From JALYGY01 sp963800975 (GTDB taxonomy: Bacteria > Actinomycetota > Rubrobacteria > Rubrobacterales > Rubrobacteraceae): a stretch of DNA of 64,000 nucleotides. Below, in pieces: positions 1-7,659 of this stretch (positions are counted from its first letter, which is position 1; each line of letters opens with the position of its first letter). The position numbers and the translations under genes were made by a program. The stretch spans positions 558,001 to 622,000 of the forward strand of contig CAWDDB010000008.1 in the NCBI GenBank assembly GCA_963800975.1, given 5' to 3'. The notes under the pieces are model-generated. The model was not told where the DNA came from. It ran no database searches and saw only the letters and a program-made list of their open reading frames with translations.

Positions 1-2
1 AC

Positions 3-632
3 GAAAGCTCGCATCGCCGCGTCAGGGAGATGTTCGACAGGCAGCTCGCGGCCATGACCGGGGGGAAGGTAGACTTCGTGATCGCCGAGACCTTCAACTG
101 GCTCGGGGAGGCTCTTATCGCCGGCGAGGCGATCAAGGCCGCGGGGTTGCCCGCGATGGTCACGATGGGTCCGGACAACGACCCCAACTCGTTCGAGGGC
201 CACACGCCCGGCGAGTGCGCCCGGCGGCTCGCCGACACGGGCGTGGAGATCGTCGGCCTGAACTGCCTGCGCTCCCCCGAATACATGCTCCCGGTCATGC
301 AGGAGACGCGCGACGCCGTCTCGGACGCCTTCCTGGCCACCCAACCGGTCGCGTTCCACGGTCACGACCACCAGTCGAACTTCGTCTCGCTGCCCGAGTT
401 CCCATACGAGCTGGAGAAGCTGCAGCTGCCGCGCGCCGCGTTCGCCGATTTCGCGGTGAGGGCACGCGACATGGGCTACGACTACATCGGGTCCTGTTGC
501 GGTTCGGTGGCGGCCCACGTGCGGGCGATGGCCGAGGCCCTCGGCAAGCGCTCGAGCGAGGAGCGCGCGTGGCGCACGAGGACAGGCAAGGCCCAGTCCG
601 GCTACGAGCTGCACCGCATGCGAGACCAGTGA
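3..632 (+). CDS. Homocysteine S-methyltransferase family protein (betaine-homocysteine methyltransferase-like), 5'-truncated
   Basis: The frame is open to the left edge of the window, so the N-terminus is missing and 209 residues are visible. The family transfers a methyl group from betaine or another donor to homocysteine in the cytoplasm, using a zinc ion held by three cysteines. One cysteine is seen in NCLRSPEY and the other two in the near-C-terminal GSCCGS, which is the expected arrangement. The gene is followed on the same strand by an MFS carrier and a sarcosine oxidase-like enzyme, so the three probably handle glycine betaine or its demethylation products. The methyl donor itself cannot be read from the sequence. 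Confidence 0.85.
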   Translation, partial: ESSHRRVREMFDRQLAAMTGGKVDFVIAETFNWLGEALIAGEAIKAAGLPAMVTMGPDNDPNSFEGHTPGECARRLADTGVEIVGLNCLRSPEYMLPVMQETRDAVSDAFLATQPVAFHGHDHQSNFVSLPEFPYELEKLQLPRAAFADFAVRARDMGYDYIGSCCGSVAAHVRAMAEALGKRSSEERAWRTRTGKAQSGYELHRMRDQ

Positions 633-666
633 CGGCAGGGACCGCCACGATAGAAGCGAGGTAAGC

Positions 667-1980
667 CTGGCGCGTGCGGCGACCATAGACGACGCACCAC
701 TCAGCGCGTTCCACCTGCGGGTCGCCGTCTACACCACGGGCGGCTTCTTCTGCGACGGATACATACTCGGGATCATCGGAATCGCGCTCCCGCTTTTCGG
801 GCCGCAGTTCGGTCTGGGAGCCGTCTGGACCGGCCTCATCGGGGCCGCGGCGCTGGCCGGGATCTTTATCGGGGGGCTAGTGTTCGGGTGGGTGACCGAC
901 CTCGTCGGCCGCCAGGTTATGTACGTGATCGACCTGCTGGTCTTTGTCGTGTGCTCCGCCCTGCAGTTCTTCGTCGAGGGCCCTTGGCAGCTCTTCATCT
1001 TGAGGCTCCTGATGGGCATCGCGATAGGGGCAGATTACGCCATCGGGCCGGCGCTACTTGCCGAGTTCGTCCCCAGGCGGCAGCGCGGCCCGCTGCTCGC
1101 GAGCCTGAACGCTGTCTGGACGGTCGGCTTCGTCGCGGCCTACGTCGTCGGCTATTTCATGCAGGACATCGGTCCCGAGGCCTGGCGCTGGATGCTGGCG
1201 AGCAGCGCCGCCCCAGCTGTGCTCGTGCTGTTCTTGCGGCTTGGCACCCCCGAATCGCCGCGCTGGCTCATGAGCAAGGGCCGCGTCGAGGAGGCGCGTC
1301 AGGTGGTCAGGGAGTACATCAACCCAGACGCCGACGTCGAAGACCTGGCAATAGAGGATGAGGCGCGCACCAGCTACCGGATGCTCTTCTCCAGGAGGTG
1401 GAGGCGGCGCACCGCCTTCGCGGGTCTGTTCTGGTTTTGCCAGGTCGTGCCGTACTTCGCCATCTTCACGTTCTTGCCCGCGATACTCGATGAGCTGGGC
1501 ATAAGCGGCGAGTTCTCGGGCGAGATCCTGCTGAACCTGTTCCTGCTGGCCGGCGCGCTCGTGGGGGTGGTGATCATGAACCTGATCCCGCGCCGGGGGT
1601 TCCTGATCTGGTCCTTCGCCATCCTGGCCGCGACGAGCGCCATGCTCGGCGTCTGGCCCGACGCGCCGGTCGCCGTGATCATGGCGTGCTTCGCGATCTT
1701 CGCCTTCGTGATAGCCGCGGCTGCAGACCTGGAGAGCGTTTACCCGAGCGAGATCTTCCCGACCGAGGTGCGGGCCTCGGGCGTCGGGATGGCCGCCGCC
1801 ATCAGCCGCATCGGGGCCGCCATCGGCACCTTCCTGCTGCCCACGAGCGTCGCGCAACTCGGCGTCGGCCCTACCATGCTCGGGGCCACCGCCATTCTGG
1901 TGCTCGGCCTGGTAATCTCCGTCGCGTGGGCTCCCGAGACCCGCGACCTCACGTTGCTGGAGGCTGGCACCGCGCGCTGA
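667..1980 (+). CDS. MFS transporter, sugar-porter-like family
   Basis: A 12-helix major facilitator carrier of the inner membrane. Family marks are PESPRWL in the central loop, PTEVRASGVG after helix 10 and PETRD near the C-terminus. A GTG at 880 is the first conventional start, but the frame upstream clearly encodes the missing first helix (FFCDGYILGIIGIALPLFG) and stays open through 667. No ATG, GTG or TTG exists there. The call therefore begins at a CTG at 667, just after a GAGGT at 658-662. A different rare start or a sequence error is equally possible. The neighbours suggest uptake of betaine, sarcosine or a related compound, which is inference only. Confidence 0.75.
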   Translation: MARAATIDDAPLSAFHLRVAVYTTGGFFCDGYILGIIGIALPLFGPQFGLGAVWTGLIGAAALAGIFIGGLVFGWVTDLVGRQVMYVIDLLVFVVCSALQFFVEGPWQLFILRLLMGIAIGADYAIGPALLAEFVPRRQRGPLLASLNAVWTVGFVAAYVVGYFMQDIGPEAWRWMLASSAAPAVLVLFLRLGTPESPRWLMSKGRVEEARQVVREYINPDADVEDLAIEDEARTSYRMLFSRRWRRRTAFAGLFWFCQVVPYFAIFTFLPAILDELGISGEFSGEILLNLFLLAGALVGVVIMNLIPRRGFLIWSFAILAATSAMLGVWPDAPVAVIMACFAIFAFVIAAAADLESVYPSEIFPTEVRASGVGMAAAISRIGAAIGTFLLPTSVAQLGVGPTMLGATAILVLGLVISVAWAPETRDLTLLEAGTAR

Positions 1981-2008
1981 ACGGGACGGTGCGGAAATGG
2001 AGGTAACC

Positions 2009-3187
2009 ATGAACAGGTCAGCGTTCGAGTACGCCATCATAGGCTGCGGCGGGATAGGCAGCGCCGCCGCATACTGGCTCTCACGCGTGGCAGGAGACGA
2101 GGTGCTTGGGCTCGAGCAGTTCCAGCTCGGTCACGACAAGGGAGGCTCGGAGGACCACTCGCGCATCATTCGCCTCTCCTACCATGCCCCCGAGTACACG
2201 GCCCTTACCCCCCACACCTACGAAGCATGGTCCGAAGTGGAGGGGGAGTCGGGCACGCGGTTGGTCCTAAAGACCGGTGGCCTCGACCTCGAACCGGTGG
2301 AGGACGAGCCCGAGTTCGTGAACCTCTACGCCGGCGCCATGCGCGCCGCCGGCATCCCGCACGAGGAACTCTCTGCGTCAGAGGTTATGGACCGCTTCCC
2401 CCAGTTCAGCCTCGACGACAGCGTGCGCGCGGTCTATCAGTCCGACGCCGGTCTGGTCGACGCGGGCAAGGCGAACGCGACCCACGTCGCCCTGGCCCGC
2501 GCTCGCGGCGCGACGATCCTGGACGACACCCCGGTTACGGACCTGCGGACCACGGATAACGGCGTGGAGATCGTCACGGACGCTGGCACGTTCTCTGTCA
2601 GGCGCCTCGTGGTGGCGGCAGGGGCCTGGACCAACAGGGTGCTCGGGCACGTGGGGGTGGAGATCCCGATTACCTGCACCCAGGAGCAGGTGACGTACTT
2701 CGACGCGCCCGACCTCGAAGCGTTTTCGCCCGAGCGGTTCCCGGTCTGGATCTGGCACGGCGGCCCGGACTACTCCTTCTACGGCCTCCCGGTCTACGGT
2801 GCGCCGGGGACCAAGGCGGGACAGGACGTCGGCGGCGACAAGGTAACGGTGGACACGCGTACGTTCGAGCCAAACGCGCAGGTGTCAAAGACCCTGCGAG
2901 GCTTTCTGGAGCGCTACATCCCTCGCGCACTGGGGCCTGAGCTGTACACCAAGACCTGCCTCTACGACATGCCGCCCGACCGTGAGTTCGTGCTCGGCAC
3001 GCTGCCAGAGCACCCCCAGATCTCCGTCTTCAACGGCGCCGGCCACGGCTTCAAGTTCGCGAGCCTAGTCGGGAAGATCCTGAGCCAGCTCGCGGTCGAA
3101 GGCGAGTCCCGCTACCCGATCGAGGCATTCCGACTCGACCGTCCCGCCCTCACCGACCCGACCTACGAGCCGGCCTTTGCGAAGTAG
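2009..3187 (+). CDS. FAD-dependent oxidase of the monomeric sarcosine oxidase / N-methyl-tryptophan oxidase family
   Basis: Flavoprotein of 392 aa that should oxidise an N-methylated amino acid, giving formaldehyde and hydrogen peroxide. The N-terminal Rossmann motif IIGCGGIGSA binds FAD. Near the C-terminus KTCLYDMPPD matches the region whose cysteine carries covalent FAD in monomeric sarcosine oxidase, and NGAGHGFKFA follows as in the family. ATG at 2009 is preferred over the in-frame ATG at 1997 because a perfect GGAGGT lies at 1999-2004. The position after a betaine-homocysteine methyltransferase-like gene and an MFS carrier supports a role in betaine/sarcosine use. Confidence 0.85.
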   Translation: MNRSAFEYAIIGCGGIGSAAAYWLSRVAGDEVLGLEQFQLGHDKGGSEDHSRIIRLSYHAPEYTALTPHTYEAWSEVEGESGTRLVLKTGGLDLEPVEDEPEFVNLYAGAMRAAGIPHEELSASEVMDRFPQFSLDDSVRAVYQSDAGLVDAGKANATHVALARARGATILDDTPVTDLRTTDNGVEIVTDAGTFSVRRLVVAAGAWTNRVLGHVGVEIPITCTQEQVTYFDAPDLEAFSPERFPVWIWHGGPDYSFYGLPVYGAPGTKAGQDVGGDKVTVDTRTFEPNAQVSKTLRGFLERYIPRALGPELYTKTCLYDMPPDREFVLGTLPEHPQISVFNGAGHGFKFASLVGKILSQLAVEGESRYPIEAFRLDRPALTDPTYEPAFAK

Positions 3188-3367
3188 CCGGAGCCGACTG
3201 TCGATCTACGGACGCTGTACGTTGGTGGCGGCCCACCCGGTCATTTACCCAAGCGAATATCTATTCATTTGCGTACCAATGCACTTAGACTTGTAAGCTT
3301 GTTGTCAACCCATCACCAGATGGTAAAGCTTTAACGAACGGCGTCTATGCAGGATCTTGGATACGTA

Positions 3368-3408
3368 CTACCGAGAACGAATCTTACCCGAAGGTGGGTG
3401 AATAAGGG
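3368..3408 (+). repeat. Intergenic repeat, copy A
   Basis: Copy of a local repeat with a left block close to CTTCCGAGAAC, a variable centre and a right block close to GAAGGTGGGTGAATAGGG. Here the blocks read CTACCGAGAAC and GAAGGTGGGTGAATAAGGG. It lies directly 3' of the hsp20 terminator hairpin as read along the hsp20 strand. Confidence 0.75.
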
Positions 3409-3417
3409 CAAGAAGAA

Positions 3418-3443
3418 GGGCCGGGGTTGCTACGCCCCGGCCC
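3418..3443 (-). terminator. Rho-independent terminator of hsp20
   Basis: GGGCCGGGG and CCCCGGCCC form a perfect 9-bp stem around an 8-nt loop. On the minus strand it is followed by TTCTTCTTGCCCTTATT. It lies 64 nt after the hsp20 stop. Confidence 0.8.
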
Positions 3444-3507
3444 TCCTCGGTTCTGCGGGAACCCCCGCTGCGGCTACTTGCCGCCCCGCGAAAGCCCGCC
3501 TTTGGCC

Positions 3508-3963
3508 CTAGCTGCTCGAGCCCTCTATCTCGATGCGCTTGGGGGCCTTCTCTACCGCGGCTCCTTCCACGGTAACCTCGAGCACACCGTCCTCGAAGCG
3601 GGCGTGGATCTTGCTCTCGTCGGTACCCTCCGGCAGCGTCATGCTGCGGCGGAAGGAACCGTGGCGGCGCTCCCTAACGTGGTAACCGGCACGCTCTTCT
3701 TCCTGGTCGACCTTGTGCTCGCCGGAGATGGTCATGACTCCGTTCTGCAGGGTTATGTCCACATCCTCCAGCTTGATGCCAGGAAGCTCGGCGCGGATCA
3801 CCAGGTTCCCGTCCTTGGTGAGTACGTCCATCGCCGGCGCCCACTGGGCGAGCTGCTGGCCTTCCTGGCGTCCCCGCCGACGGCTCGGACCGCCCACCAT
3901 CTCGTTAAAGAGGCGATCCACCTCGCCCTGCACGTCGTAGAACCCACGGAAAGGACTCAACAT
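3508..3963 (-). CDS. Hsp20/alpha-crystallin small heat-shock protein
   Basis: ATP-independent chaperone of 151 aa that holds unfolding proteins in large cytoplasmic oligomers. An alpha-crystallin domain fills about residues 45-140, with the typical strands around AELPGIKLEDVDI and the C-terminal ARFEDGVLEVT. A short C-terminal tail ends KRIEIEG, similar to the I-x-I motif that docks neighbouring subunits. ATG at 3963 is backed by AAGGAGGTG a few bases upstream. The gene is divergent from an XRE regulator at 4172, across a 208-bp gap with repeated ACAGTTT-like motifs. No CIRCE or HAIR element was seen. It ends at a strong hairpin. Confidence 0.93.
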   Translation of the reverse strand: MLSPFRGFYDVQGEVDRLFNEMVGGPSRRRGRQEGQQLAQWAPAMDVLTKDGNLVIRAELPGIKLEDVDITLQNGVMTISGEHKVDQEEERAGYHVRERRHGSFRRSMTLPEGTDESKIHARFEDGVLEVTVEGAAVEKAPKRIEIEGSSS

Positions 3964-4024
3964 GACCCTTACACCTCCTTCTTTCCGTGGCCCCTCAACC
4001 GGGACCTTCCTTTTGCACGACGAT

Positions 4025-4051
4025 CTTATACCCTTTCAACACAGTTTTCAA
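4025..4051 (-). promoter_or_regulatory. Candidate hsp20 promoter
   Basis: On the minus strand TTGAAA (4051-4046) and TATAAG (4030-4025) are separated by 15 bp, slightly shorter than ideal, and lie about 60 bp upstream of the hsp20 start. Confidence 0.4.
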
Positions 4052-4120
4052 ACAGTTTTTCGAGAATACCTGCAAATTTTCTGGCTGCATACAGTAATGA
4101 TCGATGTTTGATACAGTTTA
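4041..4120. promoter_or_regulatory. Array of ACAGTTT-like motifs between hsp20 and the XRE gene
   Basis: Four similar motifs begin at 4041 (ACAGTTTT), 4052 (ACAGTTTT), 4091 (ACAGTAAT) and 4113 (ACAGTTTA). The first two are 11 bp apart and the last two 22 bp apart, so members of each pair face the same side of the helix. The adjacent XRE protein is the obvious candidate binder. Confidence 0.4.
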
Positions 4121-4171
4121 TGGTATGCTCCTGTTACATGTCGGAGACGATGTTGGAGACGAGGTTCGAGC

Positions 4172-4723
4172 GTGACGGATCTGAGTGAGCGCGTAGAGAA
4201 CGTCCGTCGCCTGCGGATGTGGACTCAGGCGAGGCTAGCTCGAGAGGCCGGTCTGAGCCCTACCACGGTCTCCAACATCGAAACCGGCAAGATCGAGCGT
4301 CCGCACTTTGGCACCATCGGTAAGCTGGCTTTAGCATTGGGCGTGGCGCCCGAAGAGCTACTACTTTCGCGGAATCCCATCGAACAGCAAGGTCCAGCGC
4401 ACCTGTCGCTGGAGTGGGCAAGAAACACCGAGGAAGGCGAGTTCGAGCACGGGCTTGAGGGCGCCTCGCTCGAAAGCCTCGACTTCCTATCTCGCGGACT
4501 GGACGGTGAGCAGGAGCGCCTTCAGAGGCTCTACGGGGAATTTCCCGAGAGCAGCGAGCAAGGACGATTCATAAAAGGCCAGATTCGCGAGATTGCGGGG
4601 CGGTCGGGATCGGTGAAGACCTCGGCGATGGTTCGCCACAAACAGGAATGCGCCAAGCGCAGGAATGAGCACGAAGGGGAGGCCTTACCTCCGACGAGCG
4701 AGACAAAACCCCTTGACTCCTGA
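4172..4723 (+). CDS. XRE-family helix-turn-helix transcriptional regulator
   Basis: DNA-binding protein of 183 aa. Residues about 5-62 form a Cro/C1-type helix-turn-helix domain, with TQARLAREAGLSPTTVSN as the two recognition helices and the usual LALALGVAPEELL ending. The C-terminal two thirds is charged, probably helical, and unfamiliar. GTG at 4172 follows GGAGACGAGG at a good distance. It is divergent from hsp20, so it may control hsp20 and itself through the motif array between them. That is inference from layout. Repeat copy B follows the gene. Confidence 0.85.
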   Translation: MTDLSERVENVRRLRMWTQARLAREAGLSPTTVSNIETGKIERPHFGTIGKLALALGVAPEELLLSRNPIEQQGPAHLSLEWARNTEEGEFEHGLEGASLESLDFLSRGLDGEQERLQRLYGEFPESSEQGRFIKGQIREIAGRSGSVKTSAMVRHKQECAKRRNEHEGEALPPTSETKPLDS

Positions 4724-4798
4724 GAAGGACCACGTCACCGGGCCAAAGACCCGTAGCCGCCTTTTGTTGAAGTCGGTGCTCAGCCGAAGGATAGCCCC

Positions 4799-4840
4799 GA
4801 ACTTCTGAGAACCCAACTACTAGGAAGGTGGGTGAATAGG
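4799..4840 (+). repeat. Intergenic repeat, copy B
   Basis: The left block reads GAACTTCTGAGAACC and the right block GGAAGGTGGGTGAATAGG. It lies between two convergent genes and shares the extended CCCGAACTTC start with copy C. Confidence 0.8.
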
Positions 4841-4880
4841 CCCAGCGAGAACCGTTGAGGCGGGTACCACCCCGGTCGCG

Positions 4881-5171
4881 CTACTTCGCCGCGTACACCA
4901 GGACTTCCCCGGCGGCGAAGGTCGGGCTCGGAAGAACGTCGCTCAGGTTGTGGCTCACCCACTCTTCGGCCCTCCTGTTGCTCTCCTCCGCGCTGTGCTG
5001 GTCCTCGAAGAGGCTCACCGAGCCGATCTCGCCCTGCCCGGCGTTCAAGACGAAGTAGGCCACGAACCCCGGCGTCTCCCGCATGATGGGCACGAAGCCC
5101 TCCTCGACCCGCCTGGCCACCTCCTCGACCGAGCCGGGGTCCACCTGGTACTGCCGTATCGCTGCGAACAT
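4881..5171 (-). CDS. Antibiotic biosynthesis monooxygenase (ABM) domain protein
   Basis: Small 96-aa protein of the dimeric alpha/beta-barrel ABM type. It starts MFAAIRQYQVDPGS and contains RETPGFVAYFVL and SVSLFEDQHSAEES, the strand-helix pattern of this fold. Members include quinone-forming monooxygenases and heme-degrading enzymes, but many have no known substrate, so no reaction is assigned. ATG at 5171 is chosen because GGAGGAAGGAG precedes it; a longer in-frame reading to 5225 lacks such a site. The gene is divergent from a PRC-barrel protein across a gap with a 16-bp palindrome. Confidence 0.8.
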   Translation of the reverse strand: MFAAIRQYQVDPGSVEEVARRVEEGFVPIMRETPGFVAYFVLNAGQGEIGSVSLFEDQHSAEESNRRAEEWVSHNLSDVLPSPTFAAGEVLVYAAK

Positions 5172-5243
5172 CCGATGCTCCTTCCTCCTGTTCACCCGAT
5201 GCACCGCTGGTGCCACCAGAGACATACCCCAAGGTGGTCATCG

Positions 5244-5259
5244 CGTAACGCCCGTTACG
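5244..5259. promoter_or_regulatory. 16-bp palindrome, candidate operator
   Basis: CGTAACG and CGTTACG are perfect inverted arms around CC. The site lies in the divergent gap between the ABM protein (start 5171) and the PRC-barrel gene (start 5331). Confidence 0.4.
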
Positions 5260-5330
5260 TTCAAAAACGCCCCGATGGTGGTAATAGGAGTGGTAGGGCC
5301 AGAGCAGGCCCGGCCAGGAACGGAGGACCC

Positions 5331-5684
5331 ATGACCTTGATCAGGCTGCAGAGGCACGAGCATCCCGCTCCACCGCACCACGAGATCCGCCAGACGATGG
5401 TCATCGACTCCGGGGAGAACATCGTGGGGGCGGTGGAGAACCTCTACGTGGAGGAGGACGGCAGGCGGCTGCGCTTCCTGGACGTCGTCACGAGCGGCTT
5501 GCTTGGCCTGGGAAGGAAGCACCACCTGGTCCCGGTGGAAGCCGTGAGCGAGGAAGACCCGGGATTTATCAGGCTGGGGGTGGGCCAGGAGACCGTGGAA
5601 AGCGCGCCGACCTTCCCGAACCCGCGCGTCGCGCCGGAGGAGGAGTACCGGCGCGCCATCCGCGAGCACTACGGCTACGGTTAG
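5331..5684 (+). CDS. PRC-barrel domain protein
   Basis: Protein of 117 aa with a PRC-barrel over about residues 20-75, including GENIVGAVENLYVEEDGRR and GRKHHLVPVEAV. PRC-barrel proteins are small cytoplasmic beta-barrels used in RNA processing, photosynthetic assembly and, in actinobacteria, stress responses. The C-terminal 40 residues end in a tyrosine- and arginine-rich tail. ATG at 5331 has GGAGG at 5322-5326. No partner gene is adjacent on the same strand. Repeat copy C starts ten bases after the stop. Confidence 0.8.
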   Translation: MTLIRLQRHEHPAPPHHEIRQTMVIDSGENIVGAVENLYVEEDGRRLRFLDVVTSGLLGLGRKHHLVPVEAVSEEDPGFIRLGVGQETVESAPTFPNPRVAPEEEYRRAIREHYGYG

Positions 5685-5693
5685 AACAACCCC

Positions 5694-5736
5694 GAACTTC
5701 CGAGAACCGGTCTTACCGGAAGCTGGGTGAATAGGG
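5694..5736 (+). repeat. Intergenic repeat, copy C
   Basis: The left block reads GAACTTCCGAGAACC and the right block GGAAGCTGGGTGAATAGGG. Within it CTTCCG and CGGAAG can pair. It lies between two convergent genes, next to the terminator of the lyase-like gene. Confidence 0.8.
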
Positions 5737-5743
5737 TTCGCAA

Positions 5744-5777
5744 GAGGGAGCGAGGCCTTACGCGACCCCGCCCCCTC
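5744..5777 (-). terminator. Probable terminator of the virginiamycin B lyase-like gene
   Basis: GAGGGAGCGAGG and CCCCGCCCCCTC form an imperfect 12-bp stem just 3' of the minus-strand stop at 5786. Confidence 0.55.
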
Positions 5778-5785
5778 TCGTTTCC

Positions 5786-6835
5786 CTACCTCGGCGTCAG
5801 GCGGGCGATCTTGTTGGCCTCGAGCATCGCGTACCAGGGGTCGCCGTTGGGCCTGACCGTGATCCCGAACGGCTCGCTGTTCTTGACGACCTTGCCCTCG
5901 GTGACGACGCCGGCGTCCGTGATCCGGGCGATGTTGCCTTTGGTGGTCTGGGTGAACCAGACCGTGCCGTCGGGCGCCGCCGCGATGTCCTGCGGGCCGG
6001 GGTTGTTGGCAAGCGGGAACTCGCGGACGTTGTTCGTGTCCGGGTCGAGCTCGCCGACCCCCTGCGGGACGAAGCGCGCGCTGAACCAGACGTCCCCGTC
6101 GGCGGCGACGGTGAGCGCCCGCGGGACGAGGGTCTCGGTCTGCGTGAGCGTCACGTTGCCGGTCGCCGGGTCGAGCCTGCCGATCCCCTGCTCCAGGGGC
6201 ACGGTGAACCAGACGATCCCGGCCTCGTCGACGGCCACGTCGCTCGGCTCGGGGACGTCGAATTGGGTGAAGTTGCCGGTAGGGGTGTCGTAGCGCCAGA
6301 GGCTGTCGTTGTTGAAGTCCGCGTACCAGACGTCGTCGCCGTGGGAGGCGATGCCGTCGCCGTTGGCGAGCGTGTTGTCCGGGGCCACGAACGGCAGGAC
6401 CTCCCCCGAGGTGGTTATACGCCCCAGGCCGGGGTTGTTGGTGGTGAAGTACAGGACGCCACCGGGCCCCTGCACGATGTCGTTGAGCAGGCAGAAGCAC
6501 TCGTTGGGCCCTATGCCGTCATCGATGCGGAACTCGGTGATCTGGCCCGTCGGGGTGATCCTGCCGACGTTGCGGTGGAAGGTGCCGCCCCCGTCGGGGT
6601 CGGGGCCGGGGGTGAAGACATCGTTGCCCTCGGTGAACCAGAGGTTGCCGTCGGAGCCGACGGCGATGTGACGCGGCTGGCTGTTGGGCGTCGGTACCTT
6701 GAACTGGGTCAGCTTGCCCACCGGCGCGGCCTGCGCGGCCGAGAGCATAGCGCCCAGCACCACGGCCAGCGCTGCCGCCGATGCGATCGCCAGCGCCAAG
6801 AGGCCCGGGGCGGACGGTCGTCTGCGGTTCAGCAT
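5786..6835 (-). CDS. Secreted beta-propeller protein, virginiamycin B lyase (Vgb)-like
   Basis: Protein of 349 aa with an N-terminal signal peptide (positive LNRRRPS, hydrophobic stretch, cleavage near AAQAAP), so probably exported. Seven blade-like repeats are visible around GNLWFTEG, GVLYFTTN, DDVWYADF, GIVWFTVP, GDVWFSAR, GTVWFTQT and GDPWYAML, the W-F-T/Y pattern of Vgb and SMP-30-like propellers. True Vgb opens streptogramin B rings, but many homologues have other or unknown roles, so antibiotic inactivation is not claimed. ATG at 6835 follows GAGGAGG; reading further upstream would bury the signal peptide. Confidence 0.8.
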   Translation of the reverse strand: MLNRRRPSAPGLLALAIASAAALAVVLGAMLSAAQAAPVGKLTQFKVPTPNSQPRHIAVGSDGNLWFTEGNDVFTPGPDPDGGGTFHRNVGRITPTGQITEFRIDDGIGPNECFCLLNDIVQGPGGVLYFTTNNPGLGRITTSGEVLPFVAPDNTLANGDGIASHGDDVWYADFNNDSLWRYDTPTGNFTQFDVPEPSDVAVDEAGIVWFTVPLEQGIGRLDPATGNVTLTQTETLVPRALTVAADGDVWFSARFVPQGVGELDPDTNNVREFPLANNPGPQDIAAAPDGTVWFTQTTKGNIARITDAGVVTEGKVVKNSEPFGITVRPNGDPWYAMLEANKIARLTPR

Positions 6836-7221
6836 ACATCCTCCTCTTTGTGGGGCCCGTTGGTGGCGCGGCCCGTACTCGCTAGTTGCCCCACCTCCCT
6901 TTTCCCTCCACGGGAAGGTGCCAACTATTAAGTACGCGCCGCGGGCGTCGCGCGGATGGGCCTGCGAGGAGTTCAACTACGCCGAAGGAAGCGGCGGACC
7001 GGGCCCCATACCCTGGTATGGGACTACCGCGGGGTATTATCGGGACTCGTGGCCCAGGCGGGACCTAGTATGCGTGGCCCATCGGGCCGGGGCCACGTGG
7101 GCTTCCGAGAACGCCTACTCTACGCACTCGGGTGAATAGAGGTAGCTTCGCTAGGACCGCCAAGAGTGGGCAGCGTGTACGATGGGCTGTCGGGTCGTCC
7201 TAGCCGTTCGGAGGTGTAGCC
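6836..7221. other. Intergenic stretch between the lyase-like gene and the K+ channel gene
   Basis: Divergent gap of 386 bp. It must hold the promoters of both flanking genes, but no clear -35/-10 pair was identified. It contains repeat copy D (7101-7140), the only clear copy placed upstream rather than downstream of a gene. No further gene is supported. Confidence 0.6.
7101..7140 (+). repeat. Intergenic repeat, copy D
   Basis: The left block is GCTTCCGAGAACG and the right block ACGCACTCGGGTGAATAGA. CCGAG and CTCGG can pair across the centre. It shares the variant right half ACGCACTCGGGTG with copy E. Confidence 0.75.
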
Positions 7222-7593
7222 GTGCTCCCGGTCTTCGTTATCTTGCGTCGGCTCGTTCGGGCCCTCGTGGCCGCCTGGAGGAGCGACGCGGAGTTCCGCG
7301 TCCTCGTCTTCCTCGTGGTCTCCATCCTGGTGAGCGGGACGACCTTCTACAGCTTCGCGGAGGGGTGGAGCGTGGTGGACGCCTTCTACTTCAGCGTCAC
7401 CACGCTGACCACCGTAGGCTTCGGGGACCCCGCCCCCGACACGACGCTGGGGAAGCTCTTCACGGTCGTCTACATCTTCGTGGGGCTCGGCATCATCGGC
7501 GGGTTCATCAACGTCTTGGCCAAGCACACCTTCGCCCTACGGAGGAGACGAGGGGGCGAGGTGGAAGGCCAGGAGGACGCGTCCCCCAGCTAG
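7222..7593 (+). CDS. Two-helix potassium channel subunit
   Basis: Membrane protein of 123 aa with one transmembrane helix (FRVLVFLVVSILVSGTTFY), a pore loop carrying the K+ selectivity filter TVGFGD, and a second helix (GKLFTVVYIFVGLGIIGGF). Four copies should form a pore. The C-terminus is a short charged tail with no RCK or TrkA domain, so gating cannot be inferred from the protein. GTG at 7222 follows GGAGGTG. It sits alone, divergent from the lyase-like gene and convergent with the next propeller gene. Confidence 0.9.
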   Translation: MLPVFVILRRLVRALVAAWRSDAEFRVLVFLVVSILVSGTTFYSFAEGWSVVDAFYFSVTTLTTVGFGDPAPDTTLGKLFTVVYIFVGLGIIGGFINVLAKHTFALRRRRGGEVEGQEDASPS

Positions 7594-7610
7594 GAGCCGC
7601 GACACGAGCC

Positions 7611-7650
7611 CCTTCCGAGAACGAACCTTCCACGCACTCGGGTGTATATG
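7611..7650 (+). repeat. Intergenic repeat, copy E
   Basis: The left block is CCTTCCGAGAACGAA and the right block ACGCACTCGGGTGTATATGGG. CCGAG and CTCGG can pair. It lies between convergent genes, beside a 13-bp terminator stem. Confidence 0.75.
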
Positions 7651-7659
7651 GGCACAGAG

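Larger units (their letters stand above)
3188..3507. other. Intergenic stretch between the sarcosine oxidase-like gene and hsp20
   Basis: No gene is seen. The first part, roughly 3240-3350, is markedly richer in A and T than its surroundings. The second part holds repeat copy A (3368-3408) and the hsp20 terminator (3418-3443). Confidence 0.7.

Noticed and set aside
1054..2040. Long minus-strand open frame opposite the MFS gene
   Set aside because: It is antisense to a clear transporter, has low-complexity Arg/Gly/Asp-rich composition and no recognisable domain; a by-product of high GC.
3964..4171. CIRCE or HAIR heat-shock operator upstream of hsp20
   Set aside because: No TTAGCACTC-N9-GAGTGCTAA or CTTGAGT-N7-ACTCAAG pattern is present.
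3427..4188. Plus-strand frame opposite hsp20
   Set aside because: It is antisense to an unmistakable small heat-shock gene and lacks a domain.
5786..6835. Calling the Vgb-like protein an antibiotic-resistance enzyme
   Set aside because: Propellers of this family are widespread with other or unknown roles; the sequence does not prove streptogramin lyase activity.
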